NCBI GenBank assembly: GCA_030429495.1
Contig: JAUIFH010000002.1
Coordinates: 372,001-436,000, forward strand
Direction: 5' to 3'
Length of the DNA: 64,000 nucleotides
Source of the DNA: Alphaproteobacteria bacterium
Lineage (GTDB): Bacteria; Pseudomonadota; Alphaproteobacteria; Rhodobacterales; Rhodobacteraceae
This document shows positions 26,081 through 35,032 of the stretch, piece after piece (position 1 is the stretch's first letter; the number at the start of each line of letters is the position of its first letter). The notes beneath the pieces are model-generated. The model worked only from the letters and a program-made list of their open reading frames with translations, had not been told where the DNA came from and made no database searches. The position numbers and the translations under genes were made by a program.

Positions 26081-26950
26081 TCAGAACCACTGGCCGGGTT
26101 CCATCAGCCCCAGATCCATCAGCTGTTGCGAATGCCACTCGAACTTCGCGGAGTTGCGCCACGCGAAGCCATGGACGTCATACATGCTGCCCGGATTCGT
26201 CCTGAGCGCCTTTGCCGTCCGGAACGAGGCGATCGCTGCGGTCAGATTGTGATGCCATGGGCAGGCATAGGTGTTGTATTCCTCGATATTGAAAGTGTGA
26301 TCTTCGCCCAGCCGAAGTCCGGCTTGCGCGCGGAACAGGGCGATCCGGTCGATGCGGCGCCGGACCTTCGGGATATGCTCCTCGAACCGCCACCGCAGGC
26401 CGCCATAGAAATCGAGCTGGCGTTCCTTCGGATGACCCGTCACCGGGTCCGGCCGGGCGAGCGCGTAGTAGCCTGAGCGGTCGAGCATCGCCTCTTCTAT
26501 GCTCACCGCGTTCGGGAACCGGTCAAGGTCGGGTGCGTAAAGATCGACCACGTAGGTCAGCATCGCGTCTCGGCGTTCCTCCGTGTGGAATGCCAGCATC
26601 TCCCCGACCGTGCGGTGTTCGCAGAACGGGAAGAACAGGTATTCCGCGTTGTAGCAGTAGTAGAACCATGTTGTCGGGGGTGCCGCGGCGATCACTGCAT
26701 TGACCGCATCGGGAAGCGCCCGCCGCACCGGCGTGTGGTAGCGGACCCAGTGGGCCTCTGCCTCGACCGCGTCCGGAATGGCAATGTCTTCGGGAAGGAA
26801 CGCGATGACGGCCCGGAAGCCGGCATCCGCGTGGTGGGTTACTGTCGAAGCGACTTCGACCGGGTCCTCGACGAAGATCAGCGCGACGGGCCCCGTGGCA
26901 AGAATGTCCTTGCCATCGGCAAGCAGGTCTTTGAGCGAAGCGAAGATCAT
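26081..26950 (-). CDS. Conserved hypothetical, glycosyltransferase-like protein (289 aa)
   Basis: 289 residues, cytosolic, no signal peptide. The N-terminal half resembles glycosyltransferase family 2 or 92 proteins that locate a chain end (VALIFVEDPVEVASTVTHHADAGFRAVIAFLP), with TTWFYYCYNAEYLFFPFCEHRTVGEMLAFHTEERRDAML in the middle and a conserved-looking C-terminal block (YNTYACPWHHNLTAAIASFRTAKAL, FEWHSQQLMDLGLMEPGQWF). No DXD motif is obvious at the usual place. I recall the family as widespread in Rhodobacteraceae, but its role is unknown. The next gene upstream is miaB, divergently oriented. Confidence 0.7.
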   Translation of the reverse strand: MIFASLKDLLADGKDILATGPVALIFVEDPVEVASTVTHHADAGFRAVIAFLPEDIAIPDAVEAEAHWVRYHTPVRRALPDAVNAVIAAAPPTTWFYYCYNAEYLFFPFCEHRTVGEMLAFHTEERRDAMLTYVVDLYAPDLDRFPNAVSIEEAMLDRSGYYALARPDPVTGHPKERQLDFYGGLRWRFEEHIPKVRRRIDRIALFRAQAGLRLGEDHTFNIEEYNTYACPWHHNLTAAIASFRTAKALRTNPGSMYDVHGFAWRNSAKFEWHSQQLMDLGLMEPGQWF

Positions 26951-27075
26951 GTGGGGTCCAGCAGGGCGGAGTCGGTGCAGACTCGGTTATGGAGAAGGCG
27001 AATGCAAGCAGGCGTGACGATTGAAGGCGTCGTCCGTTTGCGGTAGGAACCGCGGGTCCCGCTGAAGGTAGCCGC

Positions 27076-28395
27076 ATGTCCGCCCCGAAGAAGCTTTTCA
27101 TCAAGACCTACGGCTGTCAGATGAACGTCTATGACAGCGAGCGCATGGCCGAGGCCATGGGCGCGGAAGGCTATGTTACGACCGATGTGGCGGAAGAGGC
27201 TGACATGGTCCTTCTGAACACCTGCCATATCCGCGAAAAGGCCGCCGAGAAGGTCTATTCCGATCTTGGACGCTTGCGACCCCTGAAGCTTGCGAATCCC
27301 GATCTGAAGATCGGCGTTGCGGGCTGCGTGGCGCAGGCCGAGGGCGCGGAGATCCTGAAGCGGATGCCTTTGGTTGACCTCGTCGTCGGTCCGCAGAGCT
27401 ATCACCGCCTGCCGGCAATGGCCAAGGCTGCCGAGGCGGGGGAAAAGACCGTCGACACCGACTTTCCCGAAGAGGACAAGTTCGACCATCTGCCCGACCG
27501 GCCGAAGGCTGCGGTCCGCCCGACAGCGTTCCTGACGGTGCAGGAGGGCTGCGACAAGTTCTGCGCCTTCTGCGTGGTGCCCTATACGCGCGGGGCGGAG
27601 GTTTCGCGCCCCGCCGAACGGATCATGAGTGAGGCGCGCGGGCTGGTGGAAAAGGGCGTGCGCGAGATCACGCTGCTGGGCCAGAACGTCAACGCCTACC
27701 ACGGGGCCGGGCCGGACGGTGACTGGACACTGGCGCGGCTGGTGCGGGAACTGGCCAAGGTCGACGGGCTGGAGCGTATCCGCTACACGACCTCGCATCC
27801 GAATGACATGGGCGACGACCTCATCGCCGCCCATGGCGAGGAACCGAAGCTGATGCCCTACCTGCACCTGCCGGTGCAGTCCGGCTCGGACCGCATCCTG
27901 AAGGCGATGAACCGCAAGCATACCGCCGAGGACTATCTACGCCTGATCGACCGCATCCGCGCCGCCCGGCCCGACATGATGATGTCGGGCGACTTCATCG
28001 TCGGTTTCCCGGGCGAGACGGATGCCGATTTCGACGCGACGATGGACCTGATCCGCGCGGTCAATTACGGCATGGCGTATTCGTTCAAATACTCCGCGCG
28101 GCCCGGCACCCCGGCAGCGGAAAAGGCTCCGGTTCCGGCCGAGGTCGCCGACGCGAGACTGCAGACCCTTCAGGCGCTGATCACCGAACAGCAGCGCGCG
28201 ACGCAAGAGGCAATGGTCGGGCGCGAGGTCTCGGTCCTTTTCGAGAAACCCGGCCGTTTGCCGGGCCAGATGGTCGGAAAGTCCGACTACCTGCATGCGG
28301 CCCATGTCCAGACCGACCTGAGACCCGGCGATATTGCGAAGGTGCGGATCACGAAGAGCGCGCCGAACTCGCTGGCCGGAGAAATCGTCGGCTGA
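27076..28395 (+). CDS. miaB: tRNA-2-methylthio-N6-dimethylallyladenosine synthase
   Basis: Radical SAM enzyme that adds a methylthio group to i6A37 of tRNAs. 439 residues. UPF0004 domain with three cluster cysteines ([16 protein letters not shown]14; [18 protein letters not shown]), then the radical SAM CxxxCxxC in [16 protein letters not shown], the GQNVNAYHG motif, [20 protein letters not shown] and a C-terminal TRAM domain. The start at 27076 follows GAAGG. A hairpin terminator lies at 28408-28457. Confidence 0.96.
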   Translation: MSAPKKLFIKTYGCQMNVYDSERMAEAMGAEGYVTTDVAEEADMVLLNTCHIREKAAEKVYSDLGRLRPLKLANPDLKIGVAGCVAQAEGAEILKRMPLVDLVVGPQSYHRLPAMAKAAEAGEKTVDTDFPEEDKFDHLPDRPKAAVRPTAFLTVQEGCDKFCAFCVVPYTRGAEVSRPAERIMSEARGLVEKGVREITLLGQNVNAYHGAGPDGDWTLARLVRELAKVDGLERIRYTTSHPNDMGDDLIAAHGEEPKLMPYLHLPVQSGSDRILKAMNRKHTAEDYLRLIDRIRAARPDMMMSGDFIVGFPGETDADFDATMDLIRAVNYGMAYSFKYSARPGTPAAEKAPVPAEVADARLQTLQALITEQQRATQEAMVGREVSVLFEKPGRLPGQMVGKSDYLHAAHVQTDLRPGDIAKVRITKSAPNSLAGEIVG

Positions 28396-28407
28396 TCCAG
28401 ACGGTGC

Positions 28408-28457
28408 CCGCGAATGCAGCAGTTCGTCACGCCACTGTAACACTTCGCGGTTTTTTT
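28408..28457 (+). terminator. Rho-independent terminator after miaB
   Basis: Perfect 7-bp stem ccgcgaa (28408-28414) and ttcgcgg (28444-28450) with an internal small stem in the 29-nt loop (cagt/actg), directly followed by seven T residues (28451-28457). It starts 12 nt after the miaB stop codon. The long loop is unusual, but the T-run makes a terminator the best reading. Confidence 0.65.
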
Positions 28458-28548
28458 CACATAAGCACAAATATCTGCCAGTCCGGCTTGCTTTGGACAC
28501 AATCTGTGGGCACCATTTCCATACGATGCCAGTCAAAAGGAGACTTGC

Positions 28549-29568
28549 TTGGGCATTAGCGCCTTGACCCCGCCGCCGCGCCCGGAGGACCTGCACGAAA
28601 CCCTCCTGGAATTTTCCGACAACCGGCTTCTGATCGATCTCTGCGGTGAATTTGACCGCAACCTTGCGCAGATCGAACATCAGTTAGGGGTCCATATCCT
28701 GCGCCGCGGCAATCAGGTCGCCGTGGTGGGATCGGCCGAGGCGCGTGGCCAGGCTGCGGCGGTTCTTCAAACGCTCTACGGAAAGCTCGAATCCGGCCGC
28801 CCCATCGACGCCGGCGAGATCGACGCGGTGATCCGCATGGGCGAGGGCAGGGCGGCAGAGCCGACGAGCCTTGACGAACAACTCGAAATGTTCGCGGGCG
28901 GGCGCTACGAGATCCGCACCCGCAAGAAACAGGTCGAGCCGCGCACCGAGGCGCAGAAGGCCTATGTAAAGAGCCTGTTTTCAAACGAACTGGCCTTCGG
29001 TATCGGACCGGCGGGCACCGGCAAGACCTATCTTGCCGTCGCGGTCGGGGTGACGATGCTGATTGGCGGCCATGTCGACAAGATCATCCTCAGCCGCCCA
29101 GCCGTAGAGGCAGGCGAGCGGCTCGGCTTCCTGCCCGGCGACATGAAGGAGAAGGTCGATCCCTACATGCAGCCGCTCTACGACGCGCTGAACGACTTCC
29201 TGCCCGCCAAGCAGGTGCAGAAGCTGATGGAGGAAAAGCGGATCGAGATCGCGCCTCTGGCCTTCATGCGCGGCCGGACCCTGTCGAACGCCTTCGTGGT
29301 GCTTGACGAGGCGCAGAACGCGACGACCATGCAGATGAAGATGTTTCTGACCCGTCTTGGCGAAGGCAGCCGCATGGTCATCACCGGCGACCGGACCCAG
29401 ATCGACCTGCCGCGCGGCACCGCCTCTGGCCTGACCGATGCCGAACGCATCCTGAAGGACGTCAAGGGCATCAGCTTCAACTACTTCACCGCGAAGGATG
29501 TCGTGCGCCACGCGCTTGTGGCCCGTATCATCGAGGCTTATGACGCCGAGGATGGAGCCGCTGGTTGA
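28549..29568 (+). CDS. PhoH family ATPase
   Basis: 339 residues. An N-terminal KH-like or helical part (1-110) is followed by a P-loop NTPase domain with Walker A GIGPAGTGKTYLAVAVGV (GPAGTGKT 153-160), Walker B in FVVLDEAQNATTMQMKMFLTRLGEGSRMVITGDRTQIDLPRG, and a conserved C-terminus. PhoH-type ATPases are linked to RNA metabolism by their neighbours, usually ybeY. The start is a TTG at 28549, preceded by AAAGGAG. First gene of the phoH-ybeY-corC-lnt run, standard in proteobacteria; overlaps the ybeY start. Confidence 0.93.
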   Translation: MGISALTPPPRPEDLHETLLEFSDNRLLIDLCGEFDRNLAQIEHQLGVHILRRGNQVAVVGSAEARGQAAAVLQTLYGKLESGRPIDAGEIDAVIRMGEGRAAEPTSLDEQLEMFAGGRYEIRTRKKQVEPRTEAQKAYVKSLFSNELAFGIGPAGTGKTYLAVAVGVTMLIGGHVDKIILSRPAVEAGERLGFLPGDMKEKVDPYMQPLYDALNDFLPAKQVQKLMEEKRIEIAPLAFMRGRTLSNAFVVLDEAQNATTMQMKMFLTRLGEGSRMVITGDRTQIDLPRGTASGLTDAERILKDVKGISFNYFTAKDVVRHALVARIIEAYDAEDGAAG

Positions 29569-30058
29569 CACCGTGATCAAGGATGAGCGTTGGGAAGCCT
29601 TGGGCTTGCCGGCGCTTGCCGATCGTGCCGCGCGCGGATGTCTGTCGGAACTGGCGCTGCCGGGTCAGGGTTTCGAGATCAGCCTGCTGGGTTGCGACGA
29701 CGCCCGTATCGCCGTTCTCAACGCTGATTTTCGCGGCAAGCCGCAGCCGACAAACGTGCTGTCATGGCCATCGGAGGAACGTGGAGCCGAGGACGACGGC
29801 GGCGTGCCCGAACCGGCCGAGCCGGGCGATGCGGCGATGCCCGAAGAGCTTGGCGACATCGCCATCGCGTGGGAGACGTGCGAACGCGAAGCGGGTGAAC
29901 AGGGCAAGCCGGTGACCGATCACGTGACGCATTTGCTTGTTCACGGAGTGTTGCATTTACTCGGCTATGACCATGTCCGAGAGCGGGATGCCGCGTTGAT
30001 GGAGTCGACGGAAGTACGAATTCTTGCAAAAATGGGTATTGCCAACCCATATGAGTGA
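29552..30058 (+). CDS. ybeY: Endoribonuclease YbeY (rRNA maturation factor)
   Basis: Single-strand endoribonuclease needed for rRNA 3'-end maturation and ribosome quality control. 168 residues with the chosen start. The zinc motif HLLVHGVLHLLGYDH (H-x3-H-x5-H) lies toward the C-terminus, and the core LNADFRGKPQPTNVLSWP is typical. The start is uncertain: the ATG at 29552 gives MEPLVDTVI, another in-frame ATG lies at 29540, and neither has an ideal ribosome site because the gene begins inside the end of phoH. It ends 39 nt before the CorC-like gene. Confidence 0.93.
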   Translation: MEPLVDTVIKDERWEALGLPALADRAARGCLSELALPGQGFEISLLGCDDARIAVLNADFRGKPQPTNVLSWPSEERGAEDDGGVPEPAEPGDAAMPEELGDIAIAWETCEREAGEQGKPVTDHVTHLLVHGVLHLLGYDHVRERDAALMESTEVRILAKMGIANPYE

Positions 30059-30097
30059 ACCGGCGCCGAAACGGGCCGGCTGATTTGGAAAGGACCA

Positions 30098-30985
30098 ATG
30101 GGCGAATCCGCAGACGGGTCTATGGTGGCGCAAGACGCGCCCGACCCCTCAGACAGTAGCGAACAGCGCGGCTTTTTCGGCCGTATCATCGACGCCTTCT
30201 CCCCCAACGACCCAGAGGATCAGGGCAGGGACCGGCCGGACGAGGCGAATGCCGGACGGACCAACGGCCTGCCGCTTCCGGGCATCGGCAACCTTCGCCG
30301 GATGCGGGTCGAGGATGTGGCGATCCCGAAGGCGGAAATCGTGGCTGTGCCAGTGACAGCATCGCTGGACGATCTCGTGAAGAATTTCCGCGAATCGGGA
30401 TTTTCGCGGCTGCCGGTCTTCCGTGGCACGCTGGACAGCCCCCTCGGGCTGATCCACCTCAAGGATCTGGCGCTGGAGCAGGCATTCAGTGAACCGAAGC
30501 CGCGTTTCAATCTGCGCAAGATGCTGCGTCCTCTTCTCTACGCACCGCCGTCGATGCCGATCGGCGTCCTTTTGCAGAAGATGCAGTCCGAACGGATCCA
30601 CATGGCGCTCGTCATTGACGAATATGGCGGTGTGGACGGGCTCCTGACGATTGAAGACCTGATCGAGACGGTCCTGGGTGAGATCGAGGATGAGCACGAC
30701 ACGTCGGAGGACGGCCTCTGGCAGGAAGAGAAGCCCGGCCAGTATATCGTCCAGGCGCGCGCGCCGCTGCCGGAATTCGAGGCCGAGATCGGCCTGAAGC
30801 TTGCCGGCCCCGATCAGGATGAGGAGATCGACACGCTCGGCGGGCTGACCTTCATGATGCTTGGTCGGGTTCCCGCGCGCGGCGAAGTCATTCGCCACGA
30901 AAGCGGCGCCGAGTTCGAAGTGATCGACGCCGATCCGCGCCGCATCAAGCGGCTGAGAGTGCGGCTGCCGCGGGCCACGGCCTGA
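30098..30985 (+). CDS. CorC/HlyC family CBS-domain protein (YbeX-like)
   Basis: 295 residues. A pair of CBS domains (about 65-195) with VEDVAIPKAEIVAVPVTASLDDLVKNFRESGFSRLPVFRG, LALVIDEYGGVDGLLTIEDLIETVLGEIEDEHD, and a C-terminal CorC-HlyC (transporter-associated) domain with IDTLGGLTFMMLGRVPARGEVI. No transmembrane segment, so it is the soluble YbeX/CorC type rather than a full HlyC membrane protein. CorC is linked to Mg and Co efflux, YbeX to ribosome and RNA metabolism. GGAAAGG precedes the ATG. Two nucleotides before lnt. Confidence 0.92.
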   Translation: MGESADGSMVAQDAPDPSDSSEQRGFFGRIIDAFSPNDPEDQGRDRPDEANAGRTNGLPLPGIGNLRRMRVEDVAIPKAEIVAVPVTASLDDLVKNFRESGFSRLPVFRGTLDSPLGLIHLKDLALEQAFSEPKPRFNLRKMLRPLLYAPPSMPIGVLLQKMQSERIHMALVIDEYGGVDGLLTIEDLIETVLGEIEDEHDTSEDGLWQEEKPGQYIVQARAPLPEFEAEIGLKLAGPDQDEEIDTLGGLTFMMLGRVPARGEVIRHESGAEFEVIDADPRRIKRLRVRLPRATA

Positions 30986-30987
30986 TC

Positions 30988-32517
30988 GTGAAGTTTCGCC
31001 TGCGGGATTTCTTCCGGCGCGGCGCCCGGCCTGAGGCGATGCGCCTTTTCCTCGCTGCGGGACTTGGCGCGGGCGTGTCACTGGGACAGGCGCCGTGGGG
31101 CCTGTGGTGGCTTGCGCTTCCTGCACTGGCGCTTCTGACCCGACTTGTCGTGGTGGCACCGGGCGCGGCTCAGGCAGTCTGGCTTGGCTGGATCGGTGGT
31201 GCGGGCTATTTCGGGGCCGGCCTTTTCTGGATCGTGGAGCCTTTCTTCGTCGATGCCGCGCGGCACGGATGGATGGCGCCCTTCGCGCTTGTGTTTCTGG
31301 CCTTCGGCATGGCCTTGTTCTGGGCCCTGGCCGCTGGAGTTGCGGCGCGTGGCGGAACGATCGGGCAGCGGGCGTTCGGTTTCGCGCTGGGGATTGTCGC
31401 GGCTGATATGCTGCGGGGATACGTCTTCACTGGCTTCCCGTGGGCGCTTGTCGGGCATATCTGGATTGATACACCCGCCGCACAGGCGGCGGCATTCATC
31501 GGTCCGGTCGGGCTGAGCGCGCTTGCGGCCTTCGCGGCGGCGCTGCCGGCAGGGGCCACCAGTCGCCGCGTGCGCGGCGGCCTCGTTCTTCTCTCTGCCA
31601 TCGTGGTTGCCGGCGTCTGGCTGGCCGGGGCGTCGCGGCTTGCGGTACCCGACCCAGTCCGCGATCCGGCGATAAACGTGCGTCTGATCCAGCCCAACGC
31701 CGCCCAGCATCTGAAATGGCGTGCGGACATGTGGCGCGTCTTTCTTGACCGGCAGATGGAGCAGACGGCGCAGCCGGCGGCGTTGCCACTGGACCTGATC
31801 GTCTGGCCGGAAACCGCGATTCCGTTCCTGCTGGACCGATCCGGCCCGCTTTTCGAGGATATCGCCGTTCTGTCCGACGGCGTTCCCGTCGCGGCCGGTA
31901 TCCAGCGCGAGGATGGCCTGCGTTTCTTCAACAGCCTCGCCGTTGCCGATCGTGCGGGGCAGGTCTTCGCGGTCTACGACAAATGGCATCTCGTTCCCTT
32001 CGGCGAATACGTTCCATTTGGCGACGCGCTTTCCACGTTCGGCATCTCGGCCTTCGCCGCGCGGGAAGGGAATGGCTATTCCGCCGGACCGGGCGCGCGC
32101 GTTCTTGATCTTGGCTCGGCGGGCAAGGTTCTGCCGCTGATCTGCTACGAGGCGGTTTTCCCGCAGGACCTGCGCGCGGCACCCGAGCGTGCGGACTGGA
32201 TCCTGCAGGTGACCAATGACGGCTGGTTCGGCAACGTCTCCGGTCCCTACCAGCATCTTGCCCAGGCGCGGCTGCGCGCGATCGAACAGGGCCTGCCGCT
32301 TCTGCGCGCCGCGAATACCGGGATTACGGCAGTGATCGACGCGAAGGGGCGGATGCTGCGGAGCCTGCCGCTCAATACGGTCGGGGTGATCGACACCGCC
32401 GTACCCGCTGCCTTGGCGCCGACCGTCTACGCGCGAACCGGTGATCTTCCGGCAACAATCCTTATCGCGATCGGGTTATTCGTCTTCGTCGGATACCGCC
32501 AGCGACTATCCGATTGA
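30988..32517 (+). CDS. lnt: Apolipoprotein N-acyltransferase
   Basis: Acylates the N-terminal cysteine of apolipoproteins in the inner membrane, the last step of lipoprotein maturation. 509 residues with seven to eight hydrophobic segments in the N-terminal 220 residues and a nitrilase-like domain. The catalytic triad is visible: E275 (IVWPETAIPF), K332 (YDKWHLVPFGEYVPF) and C386 (LPLICYEAVFPQ). A GTG start at 30988 follows CorC by 2 nt. The last gene of the run; the SAM/SAH riboswitch starts 36 nt after it. Confidence 0.94.
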   Translation: MKFRLRDFFRRGARPEAMRLFLAAGLGAGVSLGQAPWGLWWLALPALALLTRLVVVAPGAAQAVWLGWIGGAGYFGAGLFWIVEPFFVDAARHGWMAPFALVFLAFGMALFWALAAGVAARGGTIGQRAFGFALGIVAADMLRGYVFTGFPWALVGHIWIDTPAAQAAAFIGPVGLSALAAFAAALPAGATSRRVRGGLVLLSAIVVAGVWLAGASRLAVPDPVRDPAINVRLIQPNAAQHLKWRADMWRVFLDRQMEQTAQPAALPLDLIVWPETAIPFLLDRSGPLFEDIAVLSDGVPVAAGIQREDGLRFFNSLAVADRAGQVFAVYDKWHLVPFGEYVPFGDALSTFGISAFAAREGNGYSAGPGARVLDLGSAGKVLPLICYEAVFPQDLRAAPERADWILQVTNDGWFGNVSGPYQHLAQARLRAIEQGLPLLRAANTGITAVIDAKGRMLRSLPLNTVGVIDTAVPAALAPTVYARTGDLPATILIAIGLFVFVGYRQRLSD

Positions 32518-32553
32518 CCGCGCCACCGCGCGGGGATAGGCAGGGCCGGAGAA

Positions 32554-32600
32554 CCGTCACAACGGCTTCCTGGCGTGACGGGGATAACCCTAATGGAGCA
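32554..32600 (+). promoter_or_regulatory. SAM/SAH riboswitch controlling metK
   Basis: A 7-bp stem, ccgtcac (32554-32560) and gtgacgg (32575-32581), encloses the loop aacggcttcctggc. The tail GGAGCA (32595-32600) is the ribosome site of metK and can pair with the loop segment gcttcc as a pseudoknot. The arrangement and the loop sequence match the SAM/SAH riboswitch class known upstream of metK in Rhodobacterales, in which SAM or SAH binding hides the ribosome site. Here the tail is a little longer than in the minimal examples. Read from the sequence; binding is inferred. Confidence 0.88.
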
Positions 32601-32604
32601 TTTC

Positions 32605-33771
32605 ATGTCCCGTCAGAACTATATTTTTACTTCCGAAAGCGTTTCGGAAGGCCATCCGGACAAGGTCTGCGACCGGATCTCGGATGCCGTCCTCGATGCA
32701 TTTCTTAGTGAGGATCCGCAATCCCGCGTCGCCTGTGAAACCTTCGCGACGACCGACCGCGTCGTGATCGGCGGCGAGGTTCGCGGTCCCGGAACCGTCA
32801 TCCAGCGGGTGGAAGACATCGCGCGCGAATGTGTCCGGGACATCGGCTACGAACAGGAGGGTTTCCACTGGGCGAACATGAAGGTGGACAGCTACCTTCA
32901 CGCGCAGTCCGCCGACATCGCGCAGGGCGTCGATGCCTCGGGCAACAAGGACGAGGGTGCGGGCGATCAGGGCATCATGTTCGGCTATGCCGTGGACGAG
33001 ACGCCGGAACTCATGCCGGCGCCAATCCTTTATGCTCATGCGATCCTGCGCCGCCTTGCCGAGGTGCGCAAGAACGGCACCGAACCCAAGCTTGGCCCTG
33101 ACGCCAAGTCGCAGCTTTCGATCCGCTACGAGGATGGCAAGCCGGTCGAGGTGACATCGCTGGTGCTGTCGACCCAGCACCTTGATCCGTCACTGTCGTC
33201 GGAGGATGTCCGGGCGCTGACTGAGCCCTACATCCGCGAGGTGCTGCCGGAGGAATGGCTGACGGGCCGGACCGAATGGCATGTGAACCCGACCGGTAAG
33301 TTCGTCATCGGCGGCCCGGACGGGGACGCGGGCCTGACCGGCCGCAAGATCATCGTGGACACCTATGGCGGGGCCGCGCCCCACGGTGGTGGCGCATTCT
33401 CCGGCAAGGACCCGACCAAGGTCGACCGGTCCGCCGCTTATGCGGCGCGCTATCTGGCGAAGAACGTGGTTGCCGCCGGTCTCGCGAAGCGATGCACGCT
33501 GCAACTGTCCTATGCGATCGGCGTTGCGAAACCGCTTTCGATCTATGTCGATGCCCACGGCACCGGCGCTGTGGATGAGGCAGCGATCGAACGCGCCGTG
33601 GCGAAGGTCATGGACCTGACGCCGCGCGGCATTCGCACCCATCTGGGTCTGAACAAGCCGATTTTCCAGCGGACGGCGGCCTATGGCCATTTCGGCCGGA
33701 TGCCTGATGCCGACGGTGGCTTCAGCTGGGAAAAGGTCGATCTGGCCAAGGCCCTGAAGGCCGCTGTCTGA
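32605..33771 (+). CDS. metK: S-adenosylmethionine synthetase
   Basis: Makes SAM from methionine and ATP. 388 residues. Characteristic motifs: [27 protein letters not shown] at the N-terminus, [58 protein letters not shown] and [12 protein letters not shown]. The start at 32605 is the first ATG after the riboswitch tail, which supplies its ribosome site (GGAG). An in-frame ATG at 32575 would lie inside the riboswitch and is rejected. It is probably controlled at translation by the SAM/SAH riboswitch, closing a feedback loop on SAM. Confidence 0.96.
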   Translation: MSRQNYIFTSESVSEGHPDKVCDRISDAVLDAFLSEDPQSRVACETFATTDRVVIGGEVRGPGTVIQRVEDIARECVRDIGYEQEGFHWANMKVDSYLHAQSADIAQGVDASGNKDEGAGDQGIMFGYAVDETPELMPAPILYAHAILRRLAEVRKNGTEPKLGPDAKSQLSIRYEDGKPVEVTSLVLSTQHLDPSLSSEDVRALTEPYIREVLPEEWLTGRTEWHVNPTGKFVIGGPDGDAGLTGRKIIVDTYGGAAPHGGGAFSGKDPTKVDRSAAYAARYLAKNVVAAGLAKRCTLQLSYAIGVAKPLSIYVDAHGTGAVDEAAIERAVAKVMDLTPRGIRTHLGLNKPIFQRTAAYGHFGRMPDADGGFSWEKVDLAKALKAAV

Positions 33772-33953
33772 CAGCATTGCGAACGGATGGGCGGCCCGGG
33801 GTGTACAAACGCCCGGCCGTCCGCTTCGACCCGCCGTCGTCCGGTCCGAAAATTGATCGGACCATGGTCCGTTCCCAGGCCCTGAATTATGCGTAGCGTG
33901 ATCTGAGGGCATCGGCCTGTCGCCCAAGGCCGGTACCGGGAAAGGAGTTTGGC

Positions 33954-34013
33954 ATGAGCATGACACCCAGCAGGCCCCTTTCCCTCCGACGTGCCGCCGC
34001 GCCTTCACCCTAG
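33954..34013 (+). CDS. Putative 19-aa leader peptide upstream of trmB
   Basis: ATG at 33954 with AAAGGAG about 7 nt upstream, reading MSMTPSRPLSLRRAAAPSP and then TAG. The peptide is basic and rich in Pro, Ser and Arg. The strand gggaaag (33938-33944), which overlaps the ribosome site, can pair with ctttccc (33978-33984) inside the frame, so its translation could be switched. No hit can be assigned by eye; it may be a chance frame. Confidence 0.3.
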   Translation: MSMTPSRPLSLRRAAAPSP

Positions 34014-34136
34014 GCGCCCGGTGCACGCACCCTGCGACCGGATGTCAAGGGCGTGAAGGGCTGTGCCCGCCGGACAACGATTTGGGCTACATCGGCTGTA
34101 CCGCAAACCCACCCTACCACTCACGGTTACAGCCAT

Positions 34137-34176
34137 TCGGCGCGGTCGGGACAAGCAAGCAACCCGACCGCGCCGA
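34137..34176 (+). promoter_or_regulatory. Long perfect hairpin upstream of trmB
   Basis: 14-bp perfect stem tcggcgcggtcggg (34137-34150) and its complement (34163-34176) around a 12-nt loop acaagcaagcaa. No T-run follows, so it is not a simple terminator. It is the strongest fold in the 467-nt gap and stands about 60 nt before the trmB start. Confidence 0.6.
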
Positions 34177-34238
34177 GCCGTGCGACTGTACCGCTGTAGC
34201 GGTTGCGGCACGACGCGGTTGCCGCTACATCGCAGGCC

Positions 34239-34931
34239 ATGCCGAATTCCCGCCAGCCGCACCGCAACTTCTACGGCCGCATCCGTGGCAAGACCCTGCG
34301 TGCAAGTCAGAAGACCTACCTGAACGAAGACCTCGACGCGCTGCGCCCGCACGGCGTGACGCGAGAGGATAACCCCGGCCGCAATCCCGTCGATCCATCC
34401 GCGATCTTCGGCGATGACCGGCCGGTCTGGCTTGAGGTCGGCTTCGGGGGTGGCGAGCATATGGTCCACATGGCCGCCCGCAATCCCGCTGTCGGGATCA
34501 TCGGATGCGAGCCTTTCATCAACGGTGTGGCGATGCTTCTGGGCAAAATCCGCGAGGCCGGGGTAACGAATCTCTCCGTTCATCCCGGCGACGCGCGCGA
34601 TCTGCTGGATGTCCTGCCGGCCGCCTCGTTGTCCAAGGCGTTTCTCAATTATCCCGATCCATGGCCGAAGACCCGGCATCACCGCCGCCGCTTCGTGACG
34701 CCCGAACATCTCGTGCCTCTGGCGCGGGCAATGAAGCCGGGCGCGGAATTCCGTGTCGCGACCGACATTCCCGACTATGTCCGCCAGACCCTTGCAGAGG
34801 TTCCGGCGGCTGGCTTCGACCTGGTCGCGCAAAGCAGCGCACCGTGGGAGGACTGGCTGTCCACACGCTACGAACAGAAGGCGCTGCGCGAAGGTCGTGC
34901 TCCGCATTATGTGACCTTCCGGCGTCGGTGA
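34239..34931 (+). CDS. trmB: tRNA (guanine-N7-)-methyltransferase
   Basis: Makes m7G46 in tRNA with SAM. 230 residues. The SAM site is WLEVGFGGGEHMVHMAARNP, followed by IGCEPFINGVAMLL, the catalytic LNYPDPWPKTRHHRRRFV and FRVATDIPDYVRQTL. The start at 34239 gives the conserved opening MPNSRQPHRNFYGRIRGKTL; the upstream in-frame ATG at 34203 lies in leader structure. It is preceded by a long structured region. Confidence 0.95.
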   Translation: MPNSRQPHRNFYGRIRGKTLRASQKTYLNEDLDALRPHGVTREDNPGRNPVDPSAIFGDDRPVWLEVGFGGGEHMVHMAARNPAVGIIGCEPFINGVAMLLGKIREAGVTNLSVHPGDARDLLDVLPAASLSKAFLNYPDPWPKTRHHRRRFVTPEHLVPLARAMKPGAEFRVATDIPDYVRQTLAEVPAAGFDLVAQSSAPWEDWLSTRYEQKALREGRAPHYVTFRRR

Positions 34932-35032
34932 TGCGGGACCGCCGGCTGCATACTGGCTCTGGCGTGACCGGACTGGACCGGGTCGCGGCCTTGCGCTAGG
35001 GCAGGGACGAAAACCAGCCCGAAGGAAGCCCC

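Larger units (their letters stand above)
33772..34238 (+). other. 467-nt structured region between metK and trmB
   Basis: No conserved gene. It holds a ggtccg/cggacc hairpin just after metK, a 19-codon open frame with a strong ribosome site (33954-34013), and a long perfect hairpin (34137-34150 with 34163-34176). After these come two alternative small hairpins directly before trmB: accgct/agcggt at 34190-34203, and tgtagcgg/ccgctaca at 34195-34202 with 34222-34229. These last two share bases and so exclude each other. Short direct repeats also occur (gctacatcg at 34086 and 34224; ctgtaccgc at 34096 and 34186). The pattern resembles a regulated leader for trmB, but no known RNA family is recognised. 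Confidence 0.4.
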
